From positions 2,498,406-2,562,405 of the forward strand of contig CM035356.1 in the NCBI GenBank assembly GCA_020137815.1: 64,000 nucleotides of DNA. Direction: 5' to 3'. This DNA comes from Hormiphora californensis. Its lineage: Eukaryota; Ctenophora; Tentaculata; Cydippida; Pleurobrachiidae. Shown one piece after another: positions 53,201-64,000 of this stretch (position 1 is its first letter; each line of letters begins with the position of its first letter). Made by a program: the position numbers and the translations under genes. The notes below the pieces were generated by a model. The model searched no databases, was not told the origin of the DNA, and worked only from the letters and a program-made list of their open reading frames with translations.

Positions 53201-56200
53201 AGGCAGATAACCTTGGTAGCAGCCAGGAGGAAGGTCATGCCTAGAAGTGTAGCTGCCGGACAGGACAGGTCACCACCCATGAACTTGTTGTAAGCTAGGG
53301 GAGGGGGCTGTTGTTAGTGTGCTGGAGTTGACACAGCAGTAGTTCATCCGCTGAATATAACTTGTTGTATTTGTTAAGTTTTGTGTATAACTTTTATTCC
53401 TTGTTAGTCTAGTGAAAACATGTTTTGACCCCCGAAATTTTTGATGCATTTATAATTCCTTCACCAAAATGTCCTCAAAGGCCTTCTGGGTGAGATCCCA
53501 AAAGTCTACCAACCAACTCCTGGGGGAAGTACCCTTAATTGGCCCTAATTGGCTTGATGGTATAACTCGCCAATTTTGCTAACTCAGCTCTGGAGCGTCG
53601 TAGAGACCTTTCATTGGTCGCAATCGATCCGGAATATATGATTTTATATTAGTGCTATGAAGGTCCGAAGTCGCTATCTCTAACCGTTTAGCCGCTAATT
53701 GGATTTAACTGATTGATTGGACTTAATTGGGACCCTCGTATCTCAGCTCAGGGACATCGTAGAGACTTTTCATTGGTCGGAAACTGACCGGAATGTGCAA
53801 GTTTATATTAGTGCTATGAAGGTCCAAAGTCGCTATCTCCAACCGTTTAGCCGGAAATCGAACTTCTTTAAAACCGTTTTGTGCATGGTTATTGGGTTTG
53901 TAAGATTTTCTGTTTCTCAGCTCAGGAGCGTCGTAGAGACTTGATTCCGGTTGCAAACGAACCGGAATACCCAAGTTTATATTGACGCTATGAAGGTCCG
54001 AAGTCGCTATCTCCAACCAATTAGCCGTAAATTGGACTTAATTGACCTTAATTGGGCGAAATAGCCAAATAGACCGCAAATTAGTGGCAAAATGTCTAAC
54101 AAGCTAATTCCTTCACTAAGTGACCCTAATGGGTCCCCCGAATCACCAAAAAAAATCATGGCCGATCGGAGTTGCAGAAGACCCTTATTTCCGGGTGGGC
54201 GCGGCACCAGTATTTTCAGGCAGATGCCAAAAACGTAACTTTCCTTTGGGAAGGAGTAGAGACAAATCTAAGGACATTAAAATGTGTAGCGTCCTCGCAT
54301 TAGTGGGGGTAGACGCCCATAAAAAGTTCCTATCTCATTTTGTTAATTGGTTAATTAGATAATTAGTTGTGCGCATAGCCATATTTCCGATATTATACGG
54401 TTTAAATGGCTCAGTCATGAATAAGGACCTGTTTTTGACCGCTGAACACGATTATTCAAGCAATATAATGGAACTCAGAGGTGTGAAAAGTGTCTTAATT
54501 AGGCAAAATTGGATTATGGATATAATTGGGTATAATTGGGTACGTTGACCATACATTATCTTACTAGATACACCCTAAAACCCACTTAAATATCTCCTAA
54601 AGCTCTCCCAGAACCCGGTCAGAGCCTCCTTAATACCCCTCAGACATTTCTAGATACCCTCAAAATCCACTAGATAGCCCTCAGAATTAACTAGATACTC
54701 CTCCGATCCTTCAGATACCCTCAGACGGGCCTCAGACTCTGAGGCTCAGAGGCCACTAGATACCCCCTAGAATCACTAGTATGTGTCAACCACATCGTAT
54801 TGACGTCACCCAGCGCCCTCAGAATCCACTAGATGCCACACAGACCGTACTGGATACCCCTCAGACCCTATTAGATACCCTAATATCTCACCTGATACCC
54901 CTCTGACCCTCCAACACAACATATAGACCATTTTAGATGCCCCTCTACCCTACTAGACGCCCCTCAGACCCTACTATACTAGATGCCCCTAAGACCCTGC
55001 TAGAAACTACTAATATACGCCACAGCCCCTGCTAGATACTCCCAGATCAAACTAGCTACACCTTGGACCTTTCTAGATATCTCTTAGGTACTTATAGACG
55101 TCCCCAAACACTTTTCGATATCTCTTATGCCCTTCAAGAACCCATCAGGGCATCCTAAATACCCCTCATACACTTCTAGAACCCCCTTATTACCAAAACT
55201 AGCATGGTCACAGATGTATCTACAACGACTCTTGGCTCTAAAGTAACAAAATCTGAATGGCATCTAGTTGATTATGAGGGGTATCCAATTGGCTCTAAAA
55301 GTATCTAGTAGAGTCTTAGGGAATATATAGCACAGCCTGAGGGGCATCTAGTAGATTCTAAATCCCACTAAAAAGGCGTCAGACTCTACTAGATACCCAT
55401 CGACTCCACTAAATACCCCCAGACAATTCTACTACTAGTTAGGGTCAAAAGGGTTTTTAGAAGGGTATGAGGAGTATATGCTTAGGCTTTTGCGAGGCCC
55501 TCAGGGTTTCTAGATGGGTATGAGAGATTTCTATAGAGTCTGGAGCGTCTAGAAGTGCCTAAGAGATATCTAGAAAGGTCTAAGGTGTAGCTAGTTGGAT
55601 ATGTGAGTATTAGCAGGTCTAAGCAGCTAAGGCGTATATTGGAAGTATCTGGCATGGTCTAAGGGGCATCTTTATGGTCTGAGAGGTAATACGTATCTAG
55701 TTAGGGTCTAGTAGAGTCAAAGGGCCATTTAGCACTGCCTGAGGGATTTCAGGTAGAGTCAGAGAAATAACTAGAATGGTCTAAGAGTTAAATGGGAGGA
55801 TCAGAGGAGTATCAGGTATCTAGCACGGTCTGATATGTATCAGGTAGGGTCTGAGGGGTATCCAGTACGGTCTGAGTGGCATCTAGTGGATTCTGAGGGC
55901 GCTGGGTGACGTCAATACGATGTGGTTGACACATACTAGTGATTCTGAGGGGGTATCTAGTGGCCTCTGAGCCTCAGAGTCTGAGGCCCGTCTGAGGGTA
56001 TCTGAAGGATCGGAGGAGTATCTAGTTAATTCTGAGGGCTATCTAGTGGATTTTGAGGGTATCTAGAAATGTCTGAGGGGTATTAAGGAGGCTCTGACCG
56101 GGTTCTGGGAGAGCTTTAGGAGATATTTAAGTGGGTTTTAGGGTGTATCTAGTAAGATAATGTATGGTCAACGTACCCAATTATACCCAATTATATCCAT

Positions 56201-59200
56201 AATCCAATTTTGCCTAATTAAGACACTTTTCACACCTCTGAGTTCCATTATATTGCTTGAATAATCGTGTTCAGCGGTCAAAAACAGGTCCTTATTCATG
56301 ACTGAGCCATTTAAACCGTATAATATCGGAAATATGGCTATGCGCACAACTAATTATCTAATTAACCAATTAACAAAATGAGATAGGAACTTTTTATGGG
56401 CGTCTACCCCCACTAATGCGAGGACGCTACACATTTTAATGTCCTTAGATTTGTCTCTACTCCTTCCCAAAGGAAAGTTACGTTTTTGGCATCTGCCTGA
56501 AAATACTGGTGCCGCGCCCACCCGGAAATAAGGGTCTTCTGCAACTCCGATCGGCCATGATTTTTTTTGGTGATTCGGGGGACCCATTAGGGTCACTTAG
56601 TGAAGGAATTAGCTTGTTAGACATTTTGCCACTAATTTGCGGTCTATTTGGCTATTTCGCCCAATTAAGGTCAATTAAGTCCAATTTACGGCTAATTGGT
56701 TGGAGATAGCAACTTCGGACCTTCATCATACTATTATTAAAGCAAATAGGGAAATCCAGTGTAACGTTTTTTACCTTATATGGCATTTAGCACGTGCAGG
56801 TTTAGAGCCTAGAGGTGAACTGTGGAGTACTATTGGAGTGGGGCAGGAGTCGGAGCCGTTGCCAATGGCATGGTTGCTACTGTTATACTGCACGTGCCAC
56901 GTGCTTTGATCTTTGCTTTAGTTGTTTCACTGTTCCAGCTAATATATGCCTCTCTTCAACAACTCTTGATATACGACAGCGACAATTGGAGTTATTCACG
57001 CAAGATCTCACCGCTATTCTCTACTTTTCCATACACTGAGGGGTTCAAATGAGCATCACCAAAAGAAGTGCGAGAGAAACGAACAAGACGTTAGAGGTTA
57101 AACAGAACCGATGATCAATCTCAGAGATTAAGGCAGATGAATACTGCAAGCAGACGAAATAGTAAGTTCTTTATAACTTTGATCGCCGGATCATCATTTG
57201 ACGTTCTGAAACCAGAAACTCGCAGCGATCCCGCCTGAGCTCCTTCTAAGGTACCGTTACTTAAGATGGGATAGTGCATGTCATTAGTTAGACTGATGAT
57301 GTCAGTGTTCCCTATTCCAGCTACCAATACCATTTCCCCGAAATTCGCCCGTAGGGCGAACGGGTTTACTAGTAGCGTCAATATAAACTTGGGTATTCCG
57401 GTTCGTTTGCAACCGGAATCAAGTCTCTACGACGCTCCTGAGCTGAGAAACAGAAAATCTTACAAACCCAATAACCATGCGCAAAACGGTTTTAAAGAAG
57501 TTCGATTTCCGGCTAAACGGTTGGAGATAGCGACTTTGGACCTTCATAGCACTAATATAAACTTGCACATTCCGGTCAGTTTCCGACAATGAAAGTCTCT
57601 ACGATGTCCCTGAGCTGAGATACGAGGGTCCCAATTAAGTCCAATCAATCAGTTAAATCCAATTAGCGGCTAAACGGTTAGAGATAGCGACTTCGGATCG
57701 ATTGCGACCAATGAAAGGTCTCTACGACGCTCCAGAGCTGAGTTAGCAAAATTGGCGAGTTATACCATCAAGCCAATTAGGGCCAATTAAGGGTACTTCC
57801 CCCAGGAGTTGGTTGGTAGACTTTTGGGATCTCACCCAGAAGGCCTTTGAGGACATTTTGGTGAAGGAATTATAAATGCATCAAAAATTTCGGGGGTCGA
57901 CCCCTTTTTTTACACGTTTTCACTAGACTATTGTTGTATTTCTCATAAGTTGGGGGCTTAAGTTTGGATAATCTCATGCTGGGGTAACAACAAAATGGCA
58001 AATGAGAAAACACACACACAAACTCACTAGTGATGATGGTGTAGAGCAGAGGACACATATTGGATGCCCTGATAACAAAGAATTTAATGTCAAGTCCAGC
58101 TACAGACGGGTTTCGGTCTCCCTGCATTATGTTCCGCAGTACTTCAACTGAGATGGATGGTGGATTGTAAATTATCATAGCTATCATTTGAGACCGGGGG
58201 GGGGGGGGTAAGCTCATTTGTGGGGGGATGGCTACTCGAGTTACCAGCAGTACTACTACTGCAGCTGTACAGGAAGTGAAGGGGTTGGTAAAATTTAGGC
58301 TCTTTCCGAAAAAAGAGAGTGGTCGGGACGGCCCTGGCAGGTTCACCCCGCGCTGGTAAGCGCAGTATAAGGTTGTGCCGTCGGAACTAATGCTATCCAA
58401 ACTATGTTGTCTAGCTGTACAACCACGCTGCTCTCTCCGTGCGACTCTTGATTGAAGAGCAACCCTCAATGTTGTTATTCAATTAGCGTCTATACTCATG
58501 TGACGGAGAGAGCAGGGCTGTGCAGCGTTCGTGTCGAGAAGACAGAGGGCAAGATGGGGCGCGGTGAATTCATGTTTTGTATGGCAGCCCTTGAGATACA
58601 AAAACTAAGGTTAACTCCTTGCAAAACTATGGATGCGGAGAAGATACGAAAAAAAAAAAGAAAAAAAAAGGGGGTTGGGGTGGGGAGGGCAACATAAATG
58701 GAAAACGAATTGAATTGCCAAAAAGAGAGAGCAAAGAGCTGAGAGAGAGCACACCACCTACCAGGTTTAACAGAGAAGAACTCAGTTTTTCCTGCGACAC
58801 AAATCACAAAGAGGGCATCCAGGGCACATCCAACATTGAACGTCCACCAGAGCGAGTTGCAGGGGCAACTAGCAGGGATATACAGGACACCCTGCTTGAT
58901 TAGGACACCTGTCACACCAGCCAACAGGACAACTACCACACTACACATCTCTGAAAAGGTGAGGTTTTAGTAAAACACAAGGAAAGTTTCTGTAGCGAAT
59001 TTCAAATAGGTGGAGATATTTCACGCACGCTATCTGATCACAGATTTCTTTTTACTTTTCCAGTTGGGTCCCGTTTAACGCGGGACCCCCCCAAATTAAG
59101 TCAACAGTAATACAGGTAATTACTGATTGCGGTAATTACTAAACCCGGATATACCACTTCCTTCCTACATCTAATCGCATCGAACATTGGTTGCAATAGT

Positions 59201-62200
59201 AATCCTTGTGCGCCGGAAAGGGGTTGTCGGTGGTGGCCACTAACATGATAGACCACGACCCCAACGTGTAACGAACACCGCATATTTAATTACTCTGTCC
59301 GGACACACTTCGCAAATATTACTCACTTGCACACTCGCGATGTTTGTAGACTAGGATCATCTGAAGGAGGACAAGACCCGCAATGAAACAAAGAGAGAAG
59401 GTGTTGATAAAGTCGTCTTGTTCGGGTTTAGTGTATACATGTTGGCCAGCCAGGTACCAGGTTGATACAATCAGGAGCAGCCCACGGGATGCTGGTGAGA
59501 GAGGTTAATTAATGGGATAATTAATTGGAAACTAGTTATCTCGGCACACATGAAGTATCAGATAAGATAACTTAAAAAGTACTAGTTAGATAATATTATT
59601 TGAAACTCTTGTATCCAATGTTTGAGAACATGATTCGGAATTTCTCGCGAGACACCGGTCAATCACCATATCAAGATTATTTGACTCACCACACTGGGTT
59701 GCACATTTCTGAGCTCCCTTCAGTAAGGTAGAGAAAGCTGCATATGAAGTGAGTAGCATTGCAAGGCCCAGAACAGTTGAGGAGTAACAGTGGGTGGGGA
59801 TGTTGAATAGGGAGAAGCGTCTGTCAAGGAGGAACCCAACCAGGCACCCAACAGCAACTGAAATAGAGATGGGGTTAGTAGCCGTTATAGAGTAGAGGGG
59901 TTTCAATAATCAGTATTTTCATTATACATCAGGGAATAATCAATATCCGAGAGGGAAATGGGATAGAAATATAGAACTTTCCCAATATTCATACCATTGT
60001 AAGCACATCCAAGACTAGCGAACCTCCACTGCATGTAAACAGCCAGGATTGATACAGAAGTAAGGAAGGCAAATGAACCCTGCAGCTCTTGGCCATCCCC
60101 ATTCTGACAGTATTCCTTGTCGTAGTAACATCCACCGAAATACAAGGCGAGAGTACCGAACAGTGCAATAGGAGCTGAAAAAGGAGATAATGAGTTGAAC
60201 GATTATGCAATTGTCAGATGTTGGGTATAAAGAGGGGTGAATTTTTCTTCTGTCAGTTAGCAGGGTGGCGCAGTGGAAGCGTGCTGGGCCCATAACCCAG
60301 AGGTCGGTGGATCGAAACCACTTCCTGCTATAAACTTTTTGACTTTTTCTAATATTTTTTTAAAATTAATTGAAAATTTTTGGAAATATATTATGGATAT
60401 TACCACGCCCTAATTACCTTTAATTAACTCCGGAAACGAGTAATGGAAGCTGGAAATGTGCGCGCCATTTTCAAATCCGAGATCTGCGCGGGGTACTCTG
60501 TACAAAATGTTCCGCGCGTTACGTCGATACCGAACAAAGACAGAATTTGGGCGGTAAAGTGTAGGCAGTACTGAGGTACTGGGAGGGGGGGGCCCGCGTA
60601 TTAAAATGTCCTTTAATGTCCCTCGATTTTTGGGTCATTAAATTGCCCGGGGTAATTTGGGACATTAAAAGACATTAAAGGACATTAAAGGACAAGAAAT
60701 TTTAACTTCCAAAAACCATTTCAGAATGTGTTACCAAACATTTCTACCGCCAATGTCCCATCTTTCGATTCCAATGAATGTTCATAAATGTTCAGTGGTG
60801 ATTGGGCTTGCTTTTGCGTGGGACGTGGGTGCGGTACCTTTTTTTAAATGTACATATTTCTAGCCTAGACGATATCACAAAATCATCTTATGAAACGAGT
60901 AGAGAAGACACCGAAGTCATAAAAGTGAGAGAGAACAGCTCCGATTTTGATGAACTTGGTCAGAATATGTGGTGCAATAGCTAACTAATAGATTTCGTTT
61001 TTTAGTCGTTTGTTAATCAGATCGAACTCTGACAAAAAACCAGGTATTATACAGGAAATGAGATGAAGTAAACCCTGGCTAGTTGGCCATCCCAATGCAA
61101 CGGTATTTCTGGTCGTAGAATCAACGACAATCTGCAGCTTGATACCGAACACGTTGAATAGGAACTTAGGAAAAAGTTATGATTTGAACAATTATGCAAT
61201 TGTCAAAATGTTGGAAAAAGGGTCATATCTGCTTCTATAGAAGTTAGAGAGTGGCAGTAATGCAGGGCCAATAACCCAAGGTCGTGGATCTAAACCTACT
61301 TCCTGCATAAAAATTTGACTTTTTAAAAACTGTTTTTTTACTAAAATTAATGAAAATCTTTGGAAATTTTATCGGGATTGTCACGAAACCCTACATAACC
61401 TTTAATTCCTCCGAGGAAACGACTAAGGAAGCTGGAAAATGTGCGCGCCATTTTCATAATGCGAATCTGCGGGAATAGTACTTGACAAAATGTTTCCGCC
61501 GTTAATTCAGTCCGTAAAAAGCAGAATTGGCGTGTTATTTAAGTGTTTGGTCCAGAATTAAGCGGACTGTGGAAAGAGAGAGCGTGAGAGGAACGTTTAC
61601 CTCCTGCTGCTTGTTCCCTCCTGGCTCTGCTGCACACTTGCACATCAAAGTAGTGACAGGTTACCCGTGGGTTATGTCTCTGTTATGACAGTCAGAGTTT
61701 CACAAAGTTTATATGTGTGCGTGTGTATAGTTGTATACTGTACCAGGAAGAGCTATTATATACACTCAGTGAAGTGTGTGTGTATAGCGGCATACTGGGC
61801 ATTCCAAGCAGGAAAAGATGGAGGGAGATTTCATAGCACTTGCACTTTTCATTAGAAAGGATCGTGATACAAAATAACTTTCCCCCTCAGATACTATCAA
61901 ATCACGTAGCTGTGCAGTGCGAAATGTGCAGCAGTGAGAAATATAATTGTGTGTTCGACTGGATGTAATATGATGGTGTAATTAGCACCAATTATTTGTG
62001 TGTAACTCACCGTTTAGTCGGTATGAGAGAGTACCGTGTTCTGTTGGAATACCCTTGGCGACCTGAAACAAGGGGGATTAGTTGTCGACTGCATCATTGC
62101 CCAGTTTGGAGAGGGCAGTTGTGAGTTGTGTCTTGTGAGACAAGGAATTAGGGGCTAGCTTAATTTGTTATAAAAAGGCTGGGACATTGCGAAACTGATA

Positions 62201-62334
62201 CCAGTGGGCTGTTCTAAGAGTTTGGAGTAAGAAAATTCATCATATGCAAAAAGACATGGTAACTGCAGAGAATGAACTAGTGTGTGTAACAGACGTCATG
62301 ACTCATATTATAAACTGAGCAGTGGTGAATGAGA

Positions 62335-62394
<60 letters not shown>

Positions 62395-63446
62395 TAGAAG
62401 ACCTCCAAGTGTTGTAGAGAGAGGTGCAGATGTTACACGCACACATTACAGTCTAGCAGACTATCACCACATATTAAATACACTGCTGTGAGTGGTGCTG
62501 GATAATGTTGCATGTCGATGTATAATACACGTTTGTTATGTATAGGTACACTGTGTGCACAATGTGTGCACATTTTTGTACAAACATGAAATATCTTGTT
62601 TGTACAGTGGTGTACGTCAAACATCACCACAACCAATTAAATGTCGACAAACCACAACAATTAATCCGTCGACAGAATTACGATTGGATGCTTGTGACCA
62701 GACAGTGGGTTAGAACATAACAAGATATGACAAGATATTGTTTATAAAGGACTCACCTCCCCAATGGGGATAAGGAAGAGAAGGGCCAAGATAATATCCG
62801 ATGAAATGCCCTGAACCGTCACAGTCTCGTTGTACATGATACTCAAACTTGGTATCTGAAAATATAATCATTATTGTGGTCAAATCTCTTGAGTCAATTT
62901 TAGCAAATTAAAGCTCTTCACTATCACTATTGTTAAATCAAGTGACCTCATGACTTACCGTAGGTATTTTCAGATCACATTTTCCGTAAGTACACATGGT
63001 GACAGACACGTATGCCAGGAGCAGGTAAACACTTACTATCACCAACTCTTTCACCACAGGACACAGCCTCACCACACAGTCCTTCACTGACTTGAAACTG
63101 CCCAGAACACAGGTGGTGACACAGCACCCACCAGCAGTAGTGGAGGTGACAACATCACCACCATCACCACCGCCCTCACCCCGGTTCAGACGGGTGTTAT
63201 ATCGGTGGGGAGAAGGTGATCGGTTGGAGAGTGATTTGCGGCGGGAGGGTGACCGAGATCGGGATCGTGAAGTTGAGCGTCCGGTTCGTGTTGTCGTCAC
63301 TTCCTGAAATAATGAAAGTTTGAAGATTTGACGTACTCCTTTATAAAACTAAATACTACTCCTTTATAAATTTAAACATTTGTTCTAAAAAAACATACCG
63401 TGGTACTGGTAGTGACAGTCTCCGATTCAACCACTTCAACTGCCAT
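50257..63446 (-). CDS. Lamin-B-receptor / C14-sterol-reductase family membrane protein
   Basis: Exons, in transcript order: 63399-63446, 62959-63303, 62757-62855, 62011-62062, 59995-60174, 59690-59857, 59327-59491, 58762-58950, 58028-58147, 53175-53294, 51300-51401, 51078-51191, 50831-50977, 50530-50657, 50257-50292. Phases match; 670 residues. The N-terminus is Arg/Ser-rich (TSRSRSRSPSRRKS), like the LBR nucleoplasmic domain but without a Tudor domain. Many hydrophobic helices follow. Family marks: IGEVAKGIPTEHGTLSYRLN, LRNIMQGDRNPSVAGLDIKF, VSGLWKFVRYPFISGT and the C-terminal YGARAWKEYQQ-MVRYNVIPGIW. In the reductase signature VRHPNYLGD the catalytic-site positions read VRYPFISGT, so sterol reduction is doubtful; a nuclear envelope role is inferred. 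About 150 residues more than usual lie between the LN and NP motifs. Confidence 0.8.
50432..50491. repeat. Mini hairpin of the GGTAACGAAGTTACC family
   Basis: GGTTACGAAGTAACCCCT pairs with AGGGGTAACTTCATTACC around a 24 bp loop. It lies in the intron before the last exon of the LBR-like gene. Confidence 0.75.
52015..53133 (+). CDS. Secreted protein with beta-rich domain and one sushi module
   Basis: Exons: 52015-52084, 52118-52642, 52734-52889, 53111-53133; phases match, 257 residues. Residues 1-18 are a signal peptide (MEKPWIIVIAIIVLTVSA). The 175-residue second exon resembles the FAMeT-like modules seen in invertebrate extracellular proteins (FYWNTKTWRQVAIEQGSS, GLQIHFNGLKVLDY, RCVDFW). 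The third exon is one CCP/sushi module: cysteines in ACPEF, VSCIKS, FIECTENRTW and LKCVG. The last exon adds only a few residues and has a tandem acceptor (CAGCAG), so one residue may vary. The gene sits on the opposite strand inside the LBR-like gene, between its tenth and eleventh exons. Likely extracellular recognition or adhesion; function unknown. Confidence 0.7.
53405..57930. mobile_element. Foldback element, copy 2, with an internal insertion
   Basis: Same family as 9654-13533: ends TAGTCTAGTGAAAAC and its complement, flanked by the 4 bp direct repeat TTGT (53401-53404, 57931-57934). The palindrome centre is near 55358. Without the 647 bp insertion in the right arm (56727-57373) it would be about 3.88 kb, the same length as copy 1. 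The arms match each other closely; inner minisatellite and outer sub-repeats are as in copy 1, with fewer indels. A stretch near the left end of the insertion, in the outer right arm, has lost part of one sub-repeat (near 57690). It lies in intron 9 of the LBR-like gene. No transposase. Confidence 0.92.
56727..57373. mobile_element. 0.65 kb repeat element, copy B, nested in the foldback
   Basis: Interrupts the foldback arm between CTTCAT and AGCGTCAATATAAAC, which are contiguous in the other arms. Its ends (CATACTATTATTAAAGC and GGGCGAACGGGTTTACTAGT) match those of the element at 30281-30947 in reverse orientation. CGCCCGTAGGGCG makes a hairpin at the right end. It must be younger than foldback copy 2. 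Confidence 0.85.
60259..60330 (+). tRNA. Initiator tRNA-Met (CAT)
   Basis: 72 bp cloverleaf starting AGCAGGGTGGCGCAGTGG and ending CTTCCTGCTA. The anticodon CAT is at 60291-60293 in a GGGCCCATAACCC arm. The A1:T72 pair, the three G:C pairs of the anticodon stem and the T loop GATCGAAA are marks of the eukaryotic initiator. Internal A box (TGGCGCAGTGG) and B box (GGATCGAAACC) are intact, and a T5 run at 60336-60340 can end Pol III transcription. It lies antisense in an intron of the LBR-like gene, just upstream, in that gene's sense, of its fifth exon. Confidence 0.95.
60601..60703. repeat. Foldback with GGACATTAAA iterations
   Basis: TTAAAATGTCCTTTAATGTCC pairs with GGACATTAAAGGACATTAA on the right; the right side repeats GGACATTAAA about four times. 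The loop holds GCCCGGGG. Probably a small MITE, located between the two halves of the exon 5/tRNA duplication. Confidence 0.75.
61060..61540. pseudogene. Decayed duplicate of exon 5 and the initiator tRNA
   Basis: This segment repeats 60060-60560 with many substitutions and indels. 61090-61170 resembles exon 5 of the LBR-like gene (GGCCATCCC, GTCGTAG, GATACCGAACA). 61243-61308 is a tRNA-Met pseudogene: GTGGCAGTAATGCAGGGCC, then ATAACCCAAGG, then ACTTCCTGCAT, with a lost anticodon-stem base and a broken D arm. Downstream TGTGCGCGCCATTTTC is shared too. Neither the exon nor the tRNA copy looks functional. Confidence 0.85.
62335..62397. repeat. GA microsatellite
   Basis: About 60 bp of near-pure (GA)n in an intron of the LBR-like gene. 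Confidence 0.95.
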
Positions 63447-63808
63447 TGGGTTACGTTATTGCTAGAGAAAATAAGAGGGATTTTAGAGACATCGGTTTTT
63501 GGAGCCTGGAGAGAAGGCCAGCCAATGATAGAAATACAATCAGTAAAACGATATTGTTTGTGAGTTTATTAAAAAAAACAGTTGTAAAAAGAAGAAAAGG
63601 GTGTCAGCAAAATTCAAACGGCTCACATCTCACACACATCTCACGATAAGTCAGTTTTTCACTCTAAAAGAATAAATATAGCAAATCAATTATTTCAATT
63701 TCAAATAAGTCTCATCTCACCACACGGCACACACATTGGAACAAAATCATTTCATCATCATCAATAACTCTCGGTTAATTAACTATTTAATTAGTTTCCA
63801 GTTGTTTG
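63447..63808. promoter_or_regulatory. Gap between LBR-like start and PI3K stop
   Basis: 362 bp between two minus-strand genes. It should hold the 5' UTR or promoter of the LBR-like gene and the 3' UTR of the PI3-kinase gene. No element could be assigned. Confidence 0.35.
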
Positions 63809-64000
63809 TTACAAATGTTTTAGAGTATGAGCGAGAAAGTTCAGGGCAGTAGATTTATCTTTCAAAGTATCGTTGATCAACGACTGGAAATGGTTGGCTG
63901 CCTGAGATTCACTTTTATGAAGGAGCAGCGTGGAATGAAGGTACTCAATATCCGTGCTGGACCTCAACTCTGGCATGCCCGCTTTGAGGAGGAGAGACAG
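63809..64000 (-). CDS. PI3-kinase catalytic subunit, last exon (partial)
   Basis: 64 codons open from the right edge to a TAA at 63809-63811. The C-terminal end of the kinase domain is recognisable: LLLKAGMPELRSSTDIEYL, then LLLHKSESQAANHFQSLI, then NFLAHTLKHL at the end. GMPEL, DIxYL, the KSE...A..HF block and the terminal NxLAH are characteristic of class I p110 catalytic subunits. The rest of the gene lies to the right of the window. The isoform cannot be assigned. Confidence 0.82.
   Translation of the reverse strand: MSLLLKAGMPELRSSTDIEYLHSTLLLHKSESQAANHFQSLINDTLKDKSTALNFLAHTLKHL

Noticed and set aside
53717-54362. Overlapping open frames of 60-100 codons in the foldback arms
   Set aside because: They recur in inverted copies, carry no transposase motif, and follow the repeat structure.

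Overview
This 64 kb window is nuclear DNA of an animal. The genes have many short exons with GT/AG introns. The protein families include an interferon regulatory factor, a class A GPCR, a NIMA-related NEK6/7 kinase, a lamin-B-receptor/sterol-reductase family membrane protein and a PI3-kinase. There is also a eukaryotic initiator tRNA-Met. Compact genes, nested genes and very dense MITE-like inverted-repeat DNA would fit a sponge or another early-branching animal. That placement is inference; no single feature proves it.

Layout. 0-4.9 kb: the 5' part of a propionyl-CoA carboxylase alpha gene (minus) runs off the left edge. 4.9-14.7 kb: a divergent IRF gene (plus, 10 exons) has a 6.7 kb last intron holding a 445 bp MITE and a 3.88 kb foldback element. 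14.7-20.3 kb: gene-poor DNA with a composite element (16.8-19.5 kb) flanked by an 8 bp direct repeat and ending in G and C runs. 20.3-23.3 kb: two small plus-strand genes of unknown function, one tail-anchored. 23.6-41.5 kb: an 11-exon ankyrin-repeat gene (minus) whose introns hold two satellite arrays, several MITEs and, on the opposite strand, a GPCR gene and a proline-rich ORF. 42.1-47.7 kb: a NEK6/7 kinase gene (minus) with a single-exon carboxylesterase in one intron. 47.7-50.3 kb: a broken retroelement fragment. 50.3-63.4 kb: a 15-exon LBR/ERG24-family gene (minus). Its introns hold a secreted sushi protein gene (plus), a second foldback element and an initiator tRNA gene with a decayed duplicate. 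63.8-64.0 kb: the last exon of a PI3-kinase catalytic subunit gene (minus).

Exon models were built by hand from splice sites, reading phase and family similarity. In every multi-exon gene with a full model the phases match across all joins, which is strong internal support. The genes do not form a pathway. The main theme is nesting of genes and repeats inside introns. The strongest unexplained signals are two near-perfect 3.9 kb palindromes with 4 bp target duplications, the G-run/C-run composite element, and a minisatellite that repeats an exon-intron junction.
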